DNA of 64,000 nucleotides from contig CM043944.1 in the NCBI GenBank assembly GCA_014529385.2, positions 86,019,884-86,083,883 of the forward strand, read 5' to 3'. The notes under the pieces were generated by a model. The model searched no databases, was not told the origin of the DNA, and saw only the letters and a program-made list of their open reading frames with translations. Made by a program: the position numbers and the translations under genes. Positions 1-11,780 of the stretch are shown here, one piece after another; positions within the stretch are counted from its first letter, which is position 1; every line of letters begins with the position of its first letter. The stretch comes from Adiantum capillus-veneris (taxonomy: Eukaryota > Streptophyta > Polypodiopsida > Polypodiales > Pteridaceae).

Positions 1-639
1 AGTTGAATTTTTTTTGGTCTAGTGATTTGATCTTTAGAGTTTGGTTTGAATATAATTTTTAAACTTAAGTTGAGCCAAAAAAAAGTGTGCTTTTATTGGT
101 CAATTTTTATTGAATTGACATTAGACCACCCTAAAACAAAACTTAATCCCCTTTAAAGTGCTACACATATAGCATGGGTAACTCTTACAATGTTTTCATG
201 CTTCTTATAGGTGGAAAGCCTATGTATTGGAAGCTATGGTCCATTTGTAAAAAAGTCTTTGTGCTAATTTATTAGTAAAAATTGCACTTTGATGAATATT
301 TTGGAAGTGTTTTTAAAATTATAAGGCAAGTTTGAGTATGGTCATGGAATGATTACTATGTAACTCTTCTTCCTTGAGTTTTTGGGCCCTAAGACCCTAA
401 ATAGCAAATAACACAGAGGTGGGAGTGATTTTGCTTTTTACTAGGATTGGACTCATTTTGAGTTGTGATCATGTTGTCTTCAAATTTCTAAATTTTGTTC
501 AATCAACATGGTGCGTTTGAAGCTTAGGTCCAAGCATACGATCTCAATTTGGCACCAGCTTAATACGTTTATAAGAGATAAGGAAGGCCGCATTGTGGAT
601 GCCAATTTTTTCATTCGAGCAGATTTTATACTTCATAAA
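1..639. other. AT-rich sequence with no recognisable gene
   Basis: I see only AT-rich sequence here. A short open frame at 508-792 runs into the dispersed repeat that follows and shows no known motif, so I do not call it a gene. Confidence 0.4.
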
Positions 640-1262
640 GGTCATGTCATGCTATTGCATTTTTTTTGGAGCCATATCTATTTATATGTCTTTGTGTTAT
701 TGCTTGCATTTTATTCTCTATATGTGTTGCACCTCCGCTATGCTGTGTTCAGCTGCATCCATTTGATCATCGTGCACACTATGTTGCCATAAAAATGACA
801 CTCTTAGTCATGTGTGAGAAAGGTGTAAGCTTCTTTGCAATGCAGGAAAGTCTTGAAACAATCAAGAGAAGATTATTCAAGGGCATTATTGATAGAAAAT
901 CACAATTTAGTTCATTTTTAACCAATTGAAAGTGTAAAATCTTGGCTAGATTTTAAGCTTGTCTTGAAGGAAAACAAAAAAAAATCACATGTTTTCATGT
1001 AAACTAAATGGACGAATCCTTCAATTTGTGACCTTGAAATCAAAAAAAATTGTGGACTGGGATTGTTTTGGGGACATTGGTCAAGTTCCAATTGGTCTAA
1101 GGTTGTTTTTTAAAATCTTTATTCAAAAAATGAGATTTAAAGGGTGCCTTTTGCAAGATTCCTACTCATGAAGGAGAAGAGGAGCAGGATATCCATTTGG
1201 CACCTTGTCATGCAGAGAGAGTGTTGCAATTGTGAGCATTATTGTGTGCATGTGTGTCTATT
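640..1262 (+). repeat. Dispersed repeat R1, copy 1
   Basis: This stretch aligns over about 600 bases, in the same orientation, with 40449-41070. Shared landmarks are a start around AAAGGTCATGTC, an internal AAAAATGACACTCTTA, and an end around TGCAATTGTGAGCATTAT. Small substitutions and indels are spread throughout, so it is an old duplicate. I see no motif, terminal TG/CA or tail that would name the family. In both places the right end is followed by minus-strand gypsy material. The short open frames inside are not conserved between copies. Confidence 0.7.
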
Positions 1263-1354
1263 TAAAGGGATACATATTTTCTACTTGTTGAAATTGACAA
1301 AAGAGAGAAGAAAGCTGTGATTGAATCTATGAGGCCAAGGGACAGTGTGAAGTA

Positions 1355-1626
1355 GCTCGGGGGTTGCCTAAGAGTGCGTCTAGATGTTCATTTACTTTCT
1401 CTACTAGTACAAATTCGCCTGATCCCGCACTTTGGATTTCACTTTCTTCTCAAGCTCTATGTCTGTTGGTGTTTCTGGCTTTTGAAGTGATCGCCTTTCA
1501 AGTGTTTCTAGTCTGTCTTTGGCTCGCTGTAATTCTTTCGTTATGACATTTTGTTCTCTTTCTTTCCTCACTTCTACCCGTGCCTTTTTAGATTTCCATG
1601 TGTTTCGTTGGCTTTTTCGTTCAATG
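1355..1626 (-). pseudogene. Gypsy gag C-terminal linker relic
   Basis: Read on the minus strand, this piece encodes a charged, helix-prone segment resembling the region after the zinc knuckles of Gypsy-E (about 57170-57390). Matching short motifs are NTWKSKKARVEVR here against NPWKERRAKIKAR there, and EKVNEHLDALL against DKINEPLDAIL, in the same order and at similar spacing. A frame slip and stops interrupt it. Copia-1 begins immediately at 1627, so the relic was probably cut by that insertion. The match was made by eye; a protein alignment of the two segments would settle it. Function is presumably structural (Gag). Confidence 0.55.
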
Positions 1627-2286
1627 TGATAGGAAATAAGACGTAGCTAAATATATAATTGAGTAGATTACTTAATGGAAAGAGACAAATTTACATACAC
1701 GAGATTATAGAGTAGAGAGAGAGAGAGAGAGAGATTACACACGATATACGTGGTTCACCCAATGTGGGCTACGTCCACGGGAAAGCAGCCACTCAATGGC
1801 TTTAGTACTTCAAAACAAGAAGTATTTTACAAAGGGATTATACCCTTAATGGAGCTCCCGCCTTGCTTCACTCTCACCACCTCACACTCACCTTGTTGCA
1901 TCAACTTCACACTCTGAAATGTGTGTAGAAATGGCCTCCTTTTAAAGGCCAAAAGGGCTGCCTCTCATAAGTGTAGCCGCCCTTGTGCGAATAAGTCCAA
2001 ATCGGACCCTCCAATCCGCCCATGTGTGGCCGCCCTTGAGAAGACAATTCCGCTTTTGAATTCGGCCACCGGCCATTGACTACCGGCCACCGGCCAACCA
2101 ACCGATTGTTTTCTGACCACTTTCCAGCCGTCGTCCGGCCATAATATTCCGACGAAAAGGAATATTTTGGTTTTCGGCGAGTGATTTTCCTTCACGCACG
2201 ATGGCTTCTCCTCATAATGGGGGCCTTACAAATGTGCGTTTTTACCACAGAAAATTACAAGGGTAAATCAGGCTCCATACTTAACA
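1627..2286 (-). repeat. Copia-1 3' LTR (complete, 660 bp)
   Basis: It starts TGATAGG and ends CTTAACA on the plus strand, giving TG...CA ends on both strands. It shares long near-identical blocks with 6312-7052. It carries a short GA run (1714-1734) where the other LTR has 48 bases. The TATA-like box seen in the 5' LTR reads TTTAAAAG here, so it has lost its consensus. Confidence 0.92.
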
Positions 2287-2297
2287 ATCTCCCACTT
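2287..2297 (-). promoter_or_regulatory. Copia-1 polypurine tract
   Basis: On the minus strand AAGTGGGAGAT directly precedes the LTR start TGTTAAG. This is the expected position and composition for the plus-strand DNA primer of a retrotransposon, and it fixes the inner edge of the 3' LTR at 2286. Confidence 0.85.
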
Positions 2298-2346
2298 GGA
2301 GACTGATCTCCAAACCAAACCTGTGACTGCTTTCCATCCTGGCTTC

Positions 2347-5300
2347 TTATCCTTGAATGCCAATTGAAGATGAGCAAAAGCTCAACTTCTCCTTGTTGAC
2401 CACCTTTGTAAACATGTCTGCAGGATTTTCACTTGTATGCACCTTTCCTAGCTTTAGCTGTCCCTCTTCCAAAAGAGTGCGTATGAAGTGATATCTCACC
2501 TCAATGTGCTTTATCCTTGAATGAAAGGTTGAGTTCTTTGCAAGATGGATAGCGCTTTGGCTATCACTATACAAGACACAATTGTCTTGTTTGAATCCAC
2601 GCTCTTCTAAGAATCTGTGAAGACACATAATTTCTTTGCTTGCCTCCGTCATTGCTACATACTCCGCTTCCGTGGTAGAAAGTGAAACCACTTTCTGCAG
2701 CTTTGAAGCCCAGCTTACTGCTGTGCCTCCAACCATGAACACATAGCCAGTAGTGCTCCTTCGAGTATCTTTGTCACCTGCCATATCTGCATCAACATAC
2801 CCTTCTAGAAAAATATCAGTTCCTCCAAAATACAAAGCATTTGTTGTTGTCCCTTTTAGATACCTAAGTATCCACTTCACATCTTGCCAATGCTCTTTAC
2901 CTGGGTTGTCCATGAACCTACTCACAACTCCCACTGCATGTGCAATGTCTAGCCTTGTCCAGACCATAGCATACATTAGAGAACCTACCGCTGCAGCATA
3001 TGGAACTTTAGACATATAGGCTATCTCCTCTTGTGTCTTTGGACACATATCCTTCATTAGTTTAAAATGACCAGCCAAAGGTGTAGAAACTGGTTTTGCA
3101 TTTTGCATTGCAAAACTTTCTAGTACCTTCTTGATGTAATCTTCTTGAGATAGATTTATTGTCTTCTTCGTCCTGTCCCTTGATATTTTCATACCAAGTA
3201 TCCTCTTTGCAGCACCTAAATCTTTCATTGAAAAAGATTTAGACAGCTCCTCTTTTAAGTCTTTGATGTCCTGCATGTTAGCACTTGCAATCAACATGGC
3301 ATCAACATACAACATTAGGATGATGAATTTCCCATCTCCCAAATTCTTCGTGTAGACGTAGTGATCCGAGTTGCATCTTGTGAATCCATGATCCAACATC
3401 CATCGACCAAACTTCAAGTACCATTGTCTTGATGCTTTCTTTAAACCATACAAGCTCTTCTTTAATCTGCAAACCATTTTCTCCTTACCTTTTACTTCAT
3501 ACCCCTTTGGTTGAAGCACTGTAGATTTCCTCCTCTAAGTCACCGTGAGGGAATGCCATATTTACATCCATTTGCTTGAGATTTAGATCATGAGCAGCCA
3601 CAAGGCTTAAGACAAGCCTAATTGAGTTCATTTTTACAACAGGAGAAAATATTTCATTGAAGTCAATACCTTTCTTTGGAGAAAACCCTTTTACCACAAG
3701 CCTAGACTTGTACCTTCTCTTCCCACCTTCTTCTTCCTTCAGCTTGTACACCCATTTGTTTTGAAGTGCCCGCTTACCTTTAGGCAACTCAACCAACTCC
3801 CATGTTTGGTTGCGATGTAGTGAGTCCATCTCCACTTGCATGCTCTTCGTCCATTCTTCTTTGGATTCATGTTGCATAGCTTCTTCGTATGATTCTGGCT
3901 CTCCAGAATCTGAGATCAAGAGATGGTTGAAGGAAGGAACAAACCTTTCTGGAGGTCTACTTGCTCTTGTAGATCTTCGGGGAATAGGTTGAGGCTCCTC
4001 ATTTGGTTGACGTTGTTGCACATTGTCACCGTTTGCAGTCCTTGAGTTTTCACCGTCCTCAAGCTCCATGTACTCATCACTTGTTTCTTTTGTTTGTTTT
4101 CTTTCCAAGTAATCTTTGTACATATTTTGTTCGTTAAAAATTACATCCCTACTCCTTAAGATTTTACCATCTTCAGGATTCCATAGGCGATACCCAAAGT
4201 CACCTTCTCCATAGCCAATGAAGAAACACTTTTTGGACTTTGCATCTAGCTTTGATCTTAGGCTTCTATTTATGTGCATGAAAGCCTCACACCCAAACAC
4301 TTTGAGAAATGCATAATTCACCGGTTTACCTGTCCATGCCTCTTCTGGAACTCCCCCATACAATGCCGTTGAGGGTGACCGGTTGATTAAGTACACAGAC
4401 GTACTTACAGCTTCCGTCCAAAGCTAAAATGGTAGGCCTGCATGTAGCCGCATGCTTCGTGCTCGCTCCATGATTGTCCTGTTCATCCTTTCCGAAATCC
4501 CATTTTGTTGAGGTGTCCTTGGGGTTGTCCTTTGCCTCTGAATTCCATTGCTAGCACAAAAGCTTTCAAAAGCTTGGCTGCAATATTCACCTCCATTGTC
4601 GGATCTGAGACATTTAACCTTGGTACCTGTTTCATTCTCCACAAAGGCTTTCCACCTTTGAAATATGGAAAATACATCGGATTTATTCTTCATGACATAA
4701 ACCCATGTTTTTCTAGTCGCATCGTCTATGAATGTTACATAGTATAATGAGCCACCAAGTGATGGTGTACTTGCAGGACCCCAAACATCATAATGAACCA
4801 ACTCAAGTTTTTTATTTTTTCTTTCATTTCCTGATTTTTGAAATTTTACCCTCTTTTGTTTACCATAAACACAATCTTCACAGAACTCTAAATCCACTTC
4901 TTTCAAACCTGGTAGAAGCTTCTTTGTTTGAAGGATTTGCATTCCTTTGGCACTCATATGCCCAAGTCGATAGTGCCACACTGTACTGTCAACTTCTGTA
5001 CTTGTTGCACAAGCTGAAGGTTGCGTGCTAACAGTACACAAGTAAAGTGTACCGACCTTTTCTCCCTTGGAAACCACCAAAGATCCCTTTGAGATCTTCC
5101 ACCGTTTGTTTCCCAATGCAATGTTGTAACCTTCATCGTCCAATTGTCCTGTAGAGATCAAATTTTTGCGAAGAGAAGGAACATGCCTAACATCTTTAAG
5201 CTTCCGTTCATTTCCATTAGCAGTTTTGACAGAAACTGTACCTTTGCCTACAATCTCACAAGCTTCATTCCAACCGACACCACACAAGTATACATACCCA

Positions 5301-6247
5301 AAATTACCTTTGGTGTAATCTTGGAAATGTTGCTTGTGTGGTGTCGCATGGAATGAAGCCCCGGAATCTACTATCCAGGAATTAGACACATTGTCTAATG
5401 AGAGAATTAGAGCATCTTGCTCTACTTTACCTGCCACATTGGCCTCCGATGTTGGCTTGTTGTCTTGAGACTCAGTCTCCTTCTTCTTCTTGGACCAGCA
5501 ATCCTTCTTGACGTGGCCCTTCTTGCCGCAATTCCAACATTCAAGAACTGACTTTGTGCGTGACTTGCTCCGCCTTGAGCGATCACGACCCTTTTGGTTT
5601 TTGAACCTCTCCTTAAGCCTTCCTCTTGTTTCCACTGACAATGCAGCACTTGATGATTCTCCTTTGCTTCTCCTTCGTATTTCCTCACTTAGGAGAACAC
5701 CCACAACATCATCAAACTTAAGAGTATTTGTACCAGAGATAGAATTACTTACAACCATCACAAGGCTATCCTAACTATCCGGTAGAGATGATAGTATAAG
5801 GAGAGCTCGCACTTCATCATCGAAATTGATTTTCACCGATCAAAGTTGACTTATGTTTGTGTTAAATTCATTTAGGTGTTCTGCAATTGAACCATTCTCT
5901 GCCATCTTTAGATTGAACAAGCGCTTCATAAGAAATACCTTATTGGATGCTGATGGTTTCTCGTAGCAGTCGTCAAGTGACTTCATCAAGTCCTCCGTGG
6001 TCTTCATCTCCAAAACATTGAAGGCCACCGTTGACGCCAAGATTAACCGGATTGTTCCCAATGCCTTTCGATCAAGGACAATCCATACTTCATTTGGCAT
6101 TGTTGCAGGCTTCTTTGCAAGACCGCCTAGTGGCAGATAGAGGTCCTTCTGGTAGAGATAGTCTTTAATCTGCATCTTCCAATGTTGGTAGTTTTTGCCG
6201 TTGAACTTCTCAATCTTGAGCTTCCCTTTCTCCGCCATAACTCCCAC
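2347..6247 (-). pseudogene. Copia-1 gag-pol polyprotein, inactivated
   Basis: The frame starts at an ATG at 6247 (a second in-frame ATG lies three codons on), about 55 bases past the primer site. In order: gag N-terminus with FNGKNYQHWK; zinc knuckle CWNCGKKGHVKKDC (near 5530); protease with DSGASFHATP (near 5360); integrase with RSDNGGEY (near 4595); reverse transcriptase starting near 3800 with catalytic YVDAM, where the usual second Asp of YVDD is Ala; RNase H with SLSTTEAEYVA (near 2680); stop at 2347. In-frame stops are TGA at 5840-5842, TAG at 5771-5773 and TAG at 4424-4426. A one-base insertion near 3517 shifts the RT frame. The three stops, the frameshift and the altered RT box make it a dead copy. 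Confidence 0.92.
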
Positions 6248-6300
6248 TCAATTCAAGGAATCCTTTCCTTGAGATAATTTAGCTACAAGCAAACCTTGTT

Positions 6301-6309
6301 GTGATACCA
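6301..6309 (-). promoter_or_regulatory. Copia-1 primer binding site (iMet type)
   Basis: On the minus strand TGGTATCAC follows the 5' LTR after a two-base spacer. Plant Copia elements typically carry TGGTATCAGAGC, complementary to the 3' end of initiator-Met tRNA; here the first eight bases match. It marks where minus-strand DNA synthesis would start. Confidence 0.85.
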
Positions 6310-6311
6310 GT

Positions 6312-6395
6312 TGATAGGAAATAAGACATAGCTAAATAGATAATTGAGTAGATTACTTAATGGAGAGAGACAGATTTACATACACGAGATTATAG

Positions 6396-6449
<54 letters not shown>

Positions 6450-7052
6450 AAGTACACACGATATACGTGGTTCACCCAATGTGGGCTACGTCCACGGGAA
6501 AGCAGCCACTCAATGGCTTTAGTACTTCGAAACAAGAAGTAGTTTACAAAGGGATTATACCCTTAATGGAGCTCCCGCCTTGCTTCACTCTCACCACCTC
6601 ACACTCACCTTGTTGCATCAACTTCACACTCTGAAATGTGTGTAGAAATGGCCTCCTTTTATAGGCCAAAAGGGCTGCCCTCTCTCATGAGAGGCAGCCA
6701 TGTGTAGCCGCCCTTGTGCAAATAAGTCCAAATCGGACCCTCCAATCCGCCCATGTGTGGCCGCCCTTGAGAAGACAATTCCGCTTTTGAATTCGGCCAC
6801 CGGACATTGACTTCCGACCACCGGCCACAGGCCATTGACTACCGGCCACCGGCCAACCAACCGGTTGTTTTCCGACCACTTTCCAACCGCCGTCCGGCCA
6901 TAATATTCCGGCAAAAAGGAATATTCCGGCGAGGGAAAAAAAAAGCCCCTAAAGTTGCCCCTGATTTTTTGCCATGAAAATTTTGGTTTCTTGCGAGCGA
7001 TTTTCCTTCACGCACGATGGCTTCTCCTCATAATGGGGGCCTTACAAATGTG
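6312..7052 (-). repeat. Copia-1 5' LTR, outer end truncated
   Basis: This copy matches 1627-2236 of the other LTR but lacks the equivalent of 2237-2286, the first 50 bases of U3 in element orientation. It is longer than its partner because of an expanded GA run (6400-6447), an extra CCGGCCA-rich segment near 6800-6860 and an inserted stretch near 6925-6990. A TATA-like box, CCTATAAAAG on the minus strand, sits at 6656-6665. The missing end adjoins Gypsy-G, so a deletion removed the boundary. Confidence 0.88.
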
Positions 7053-7129
7053 GGTAGAGCCTATTAATAAGAAAGGAGTCAAGGTTGGAGAATTAGTATC
7101 TAATGAGATTGGAGAATTATGGCCATGTG

Positions 7130-7545
7130 AAATAGAATGTGTTATGCAGGGTAAAGTGACTAAAGAATTTTTGCATGAAGCATGAGATTGCATTTTTCTA
7201 GAAACTGGTTGGGATGACCTTGTAGATTTGTTGTCGGTGCATGTGTAGAATCTATGATGAAGGGAAAAATGACTAAAAAGCTTTTGCATGAAGCTAGAGA
7301 TTGCATTTGGATAGAAATAGGTTGGGATAACCCTCTAGATTCTTTTTTCTTACTGCATGTGCTAGAGGTTGCATTTGGCTAGAAAGAGGTTGGGATGACC
7401 CTGTAGATCCTTTATCAGTGCATGTGTACTATAGAATCTGCTATGAAGGGTAAAATAAATCAAGATGTTGTGCATGAAGCTAGAGATTGCATTTGGTTAG
7501 AAACAGGTTGGGATGACCTTGTAGATTCCTTGTGGCTGCATGTAA
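7130..7545 (+). repeat. Four-unit coding tandem repeat in Gypsy-G gag
   Basis: A unit of about 112-120 bases recurs four times. Its core ends in TTGCATTTGG, seen near 7189 (as a TTGCATTTTT variant), 7301, 7368 and 7488, followed by a GGTTGGGATGACC-type stretch. The spacing between the second and third cores is only about 68, so one unit is shortened. Each unit encodes a version of HEARDCIWLETGWDDLVD. The translated similarity across units suggests the repeat was once expressed as part of Gag. Confidence 0.8.
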
Positions 7546-8500
7546 ACATTGCCAAATTTCCAGCCAATCATTGCATTTTCGAAGCTAAATGTACGCGTAG
7601 GAATGGGGAGGAAGAAACTTCAAAATGGGCCACAAGGAGTGGAGGAAGAAATGATAAAGTGCCTCTTACCTCAGCTTCTCCACTAGAGATACATATACTT
7701 GAAGTACCTATGAAGGAAGCTTCTAAAGAAAATAAGAAGGAAACAAGAAAATTGAAAGCAAAGAGTCTAGCTTACAAGATTCAATCTGATATAGAGGCAA
7801 TAAAAGATCTCAAAATGGTTTTGGAAGAGAGAATTGGAATAGTAAGGTTGAGTTTACCTTGGGTGAGCCCCTTGGCATAGCGAAGCGTGAGCTCCATGAA
7901 GAAATCATTGACATTATCAAGAGAATTCATCAGTCTCTTATTGAGGCTATCCATGTACATAGTGAAGGAGAAACTTTAAATGCACAAGGTGTACAAGCTA
8001 ATCGTGATGAAAATGTTGTTGTATGTTATCAATCCACAAGAGGAGTAAAACAGGTTAGCTTTTTGGATGATGAAAATGAAGTTGAGACCACTCACAAGAG
8101 TTATTACTCTAAGATTCATTGGGCAGGAGCAATTACTGAGACCCTGGTAAAAGTGGGAGACTTAGAAGAGCCATACATTGTACTATTAGATCATGGGTCA
8201 AAAATTAATCTCATGTCAAAGAGTCTATATCAAAAAGGAAAATGGCCAATAGATATAGATCATGGGTGGTTGATTTGTGCTACAAATAACTCATTAGGGA
8301 GCTATATGGAGCTTGTCCAAATGTGAAGGTGACTATACGAGATGTGAAAGAGGACCAGAACTTCTTTGTATAGGAGATGTCTATATATCCTCTTATCCTT
8401 GGACAACCATACATCATTGCCACTCATATGGAAACAAAGGTGATGTATGATGGATCAACTTATTCTAGGATAATGAATAGGGTTGGGAAGTGTGCAATGC
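7422..8500 (+). pseudogene. Gypsy-G gag end and aspartic protease
   Basis: Open stretches at 7422-7880 and 7859-8326 overlap in different frames. The first starts with the last tandem unit and continues into a lysine-rich segment. The second encodes an aspartic-protease fold with LDHGSKINLMS, where gypsy proteases normally have LD-S/T-G-S; the Ser/Thr of the catalytic triad is His, so activity is unlikely. Homology continues after a TAG stop with YPLILGQPYI near 8390-8420, the usual protease C-terminal strand. The protease would have cut the Gag-Pol polyprotein. Confidence 0.75.
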
Positions 8501-8799
8501 AATTCCTTTTTTCCTTTGTGGACCATGAAGGGAACCATGACACTCTTAGAGAGCAACCCTTTCCAAAGACAAACAGAGAATTCAAGGACTACAAGGATAT
8601 GAGGGCTTTTGAATGTGTACCATTGTAGAGCGGGATTATAGTGGTACAAGAAGAGAAAATTTCTCGCATGATGTACATGAAAAGGAGGTGTTTCTATGGT
8701 CTTTGTAGGATTAAAAAACTTTGGATCTATCACTTTTTCCAAAGTGTAAGGACTTGAAGCGGGGTGAATGACAACATGTAAATAGTGCACAAAAAGATT

Positions 8800-10124
8800 T
8801 CAGAAACAATGATTTTCTATAGAAAGTGATCAATGCATTATAGGTGTGTTTGATGAGTTTTCATTTGTGGATGCAATGAAAGAGTAAATTCTTTAGTGTA
8901 TTGCGATTTGTGTATTGGAAATGAGGTTGTGAAAGTATGTTCGGTATGACCACTTTCAACTAGCTATGGAAAGCAAGGACTTGAATACTGTAAGGACAAC
9001 TTTGGGTTTGGTAAGGATGTGCACCTTACCGTAGATAGCAACTAATTTATTTGCACATATGATGAATGGTATGAACAAAGTTTTACATGACTTTATATCT
9101 CAAATTACAATTCCCTTGCTTGGCAATGTGTCAATCAAAGGATGTGATGTATGTAACATAGATGTGTCTCTAGACTTGAAGGAGTGCCACAAGTATTTTA
9201 AAAAATCCTATCAATGATTGTGATGAGACCTTGTTAAGGTTGGAAGAAGTGAACCTTACCTTGTCTAGAAAAAGTAAGTGTTTGGAGTAAATGAAGTTCT
9301 TTTGTAGGACATATGTGCAATGCTTATGGTATAAGACTTTGTCCAACAAAGATTGATTTAATTCAAAGAATAAAAGATACGCGTATAAATGTGGTTGAGG
9401 TTCAAAGGTTCTTGGGTGCATGTGTGTTTTATGTTGTCTAGATTCTACTTTTTGCGCATGTGTAGTAGAGCCTTGTATCAACTCTTGAGAAAGAATCATG
9501 AATTTTAATGGGAAGCAATGCATACACATGCGATGAGGAAATTGAATAAGTCACTACTTATTTCTTGAGCTTTGAGGAAAGTAAACTATGAATGTGGAAG
9601 ACATGTGATTCTCACAGTGGATTACTAGGTCCACAAGAATTGGATGGGCCATTGGGCAAGATAATGAAGATGGCAGGCGATATGTGGTGAGATTTGGAGC
9701 AAAGGTCCTTGTCAATGCAATTATCCAATAGTAAAAAGAGAATATGGGGAATTGTCATAGTACTAAAGTGTGATAAAGAGTATTTGATAGGGACAAATGT
9801 AATAGTGGAGACTGATTTTGTGGAATAATCACAAGCTATTCAAGTCGTGACATTTCTACGTTGAGATGGATTTCCTACATAAAGTCTTTGAATCCAGACT
9901 TTAAGCATATTGTGGATAAAGATAATCTAGTTGTAGATATGATTTCTAGAAAAATGCATGAAAATGAAGAAGAAATGGTTGTCGAGGGCTCGGGTGACTA
10001 TGTAGGCATGAGGTTTTATAGTATCTCTGACACCAAGGATGATCATGTTTTCATGTCAGATGCACTTGAGTCATTTACAAGGACCTATTTCAAGGTGACT
10101 AGTTTCTCATTGGGCACTATCTAA
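8800..10124 (+). pseudogene. Gypsy-G reverse transcriptase and RNase H, decayed
   Basis: Scattered frames retain the thumb and connection signature: FVGHMCNAYGIR near 9300 (typically FLGHVVS.GI) followed by VQRFLGACVFY. Near 9861-10124 an open frame carries PDFKHIVDKDNLVVDMISR, the usual end of the RNase H domain before integrase (typically KPGKEN.VADALSR). The RT palm and catalytic YxDD region are too broken to read. The many stops exclude function. Confidence 0.7.
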
Positions 10125-10279
10125 GCACTTTGACAAGCCAATAAGGGTAGTCTAATGAAGAGTTTAAAAGAATATGTAAAAAAGCCTATGGATACTTTGT
10201 AAAAGATGGGTACTTGTGGAAGCATGTAAAACAAAGAAATGGTATACCTTGAGAGATGTGAATGATAAGGACACTCAAA

Positions 10280-11725
10280 AGGAGATTATCAAAATGTTTT
10301 ATGAGAGTCTTTATGCTACCCAAAGGTGTACAGGCCACCTTTACCAAAATCAAAGAGACGTATTGGTGGGAAGGTATTTATAAAGATGTATCTTAGTTTG
10401 TGAAGTCTTGTGAAACCTGTCAAATGTATTCAAATGTATGTCATCATGCTGGGTTGCATCCAACTTATCCATTGGCCTTGCACTATAAGTGGGTAGTAGA
10501 TCTGGTTACGATGCCGCTGGGATTATAGAAAATGAGATACATAGGGCTTGCACAAGAATAATTAACTAACTAGGTTAAAGGTCGTGTTCTAAGAACAAAA
10601 ATCACGAAAGGGATATGTAATTTTCTCTTAGAAGAGGTCATTTTTCAATATGGTTGTGTTGGGAAGACAATAGCAGACACATGTGAGTTGGATGTCGACA
10701 AAACTAGGGATATCTTCTCTAAGCTAGGCATTAAACTTGCTCTCACTATACTGCTTGGGTGAAAGCATGTTAACCTAACACAGTTTAAGTGCTAGTTAGC
10801 ATATTCAAATTAGCACATCTTAAAAAATTTGGGTTGACGGTTAATTTTTTACAAATATCAAAATTTGTATAAGTTTGTACATTTGAATTTCTTGTTTCAA
10901 GAGCTTGCCATTGATATATCATGCATCATAGACCTTAGAGATCTATCTAGGACAACTTTTACTATGCACGCTAACATGATTTCACCCACTTATAATCGTG
11001 AAGGGAATGGTAAATATGATCATGGGCATCCTCCTATCATTAAAGATTTGACTAAGGCTTGCAAGGTAAAATGGGAGACTGGCTTAGGTTATTGCCTTAT
11101 GCTTTATGGGCTGATTGTATGACTCATAGCTCAATTACTAGTTATATTCCTTTTGAGTTGAGGTATAGTTAGAAACCTGTAATGACAGTCGAACGTGTGA
11201 TTCCACGTGGAATGTATTTCCCTTGGGAGGATGGAATGAGTAGGGAAGACCTTCTTGCTTTACACATACAACAATTAGAAACAAGGCCACTAGATATTGA
11301 GATTGTAGTAGCATGATTAAAATCTGCAAGGTTAAAGAATAAAGATAGGTTTCACAAGAGACATAGGCTTAGACCTAAAGCTATTGAGGAAGGTGCTTGG
11401 GTGTTGGTGTATGACAATAGTCTTGACAACCAAAATTCAACAATAAGAGTTCTTTCAAAGAGAGGGTTTGGTGCTTATGTTGTTAAGCATGTGCATGGGA
11501 ATGCAACTTACACTTTGCATGAGTTGGATGGGACATAAATGAAGATTCCTTTTGCAAGAAAACAAATCAAGTTGTCCAAAAGAAGATGTGACAAAGATCC
11601 CTTTTGACTCATAAAAAATTCAAACTGAAAAACATGATAAAAATTCTATAGATGAGGATGAAGGAAGAGAGGATGATATTGAAGATGAAAATGAGATTGA
11701 TATGTATGTTGGCTTAAGTGATTAA
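10280..11725 (+). pseudogene. Gypsy-G integrase and C-terminal tail
   Basis: Fragments include a zinc-finger-like CETCQ region near 10410, a core piece KGICNFLLEEVIFQYGC near 10610, and REGNGKYDHGHPPIIK near 11000 in the position of the GxxERxH-type catalytic helix. It then runs through PWEDGMSREDLLAL (near 11225) to a tail with WVLVYDN and FGAYVVKHVHGNATYTL (near 11400-11520), the integrase C-terminal beta barrel. An acidic end stops near 11725. Frames shift repeatedly. Confidence 0.75.
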
Positions 11726-11767
11726 ACATACAAAAAGATATGTGTGGCACATGCCAAAGGATGTACA

Positions 11768-11780
11768 AGTTTAGAGGGGG
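11768..11780 (+). promoter_or_regulatory. Candidate polypurine tract of Gypsy-G
   Basis: AGTTTAGAGGGGG lies about 45 bases past the end of the integrase reading frame and is followed by TGGATTTC, a plausible LTR start at 11781. No second LTR copy is in the window to confirm it. The LTR itself cannot be delimited and fades into LINE-1 near 11980. Confidence 0.45.

Larger units (their letters stand above)
1627..7052 (-). mobile_element. Copia-1 LTR retrotransposon
   Basis: Two direct LTR copies (1627-2286 and 6312-7052) flank one gag-pol region read on the minus strand. Domain order is gag, zinc knuckle, protease, integrase, reverse transcriptase, RNase H, which defines Ty1/copia; the sequence style is Tnt1/Tork-like. 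The initiator-Met-type primer site lies beside the right LTR and the polypurine tract beside the left LTR, confirming orientation. The outer 50 bases of the right (5') LTR are missing, so no target duplication can be read. Stops and one frameshift make it non-autonomous. Confidence 0.93.
7053..11780 (+). mobile_element. Gypsy-G relic (Ty3/gypsy)
   Basis: Plus-strand fragments follow the gypsy order: gag C-terminal part, protease, RT, RNase H, integrase and integrase tail. Many stops and frameshifts occur, and the gene start and 5' LTR are missing, probably lost with the adjoining end of Copia-1. A polypurine tract at 11768-11780 marks the probable start of the 3' LTR. The element is much older than Copia-2 by its decay. 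Confidence 0.85.

Noticed and set aside
508-929. Small open frames in and before repeat R1 with a hydrophobic stretch
   Set aside because: The second R1 copy (40449 on) does not conserve the frame, so the hydrophobic peptide is probably accidental.
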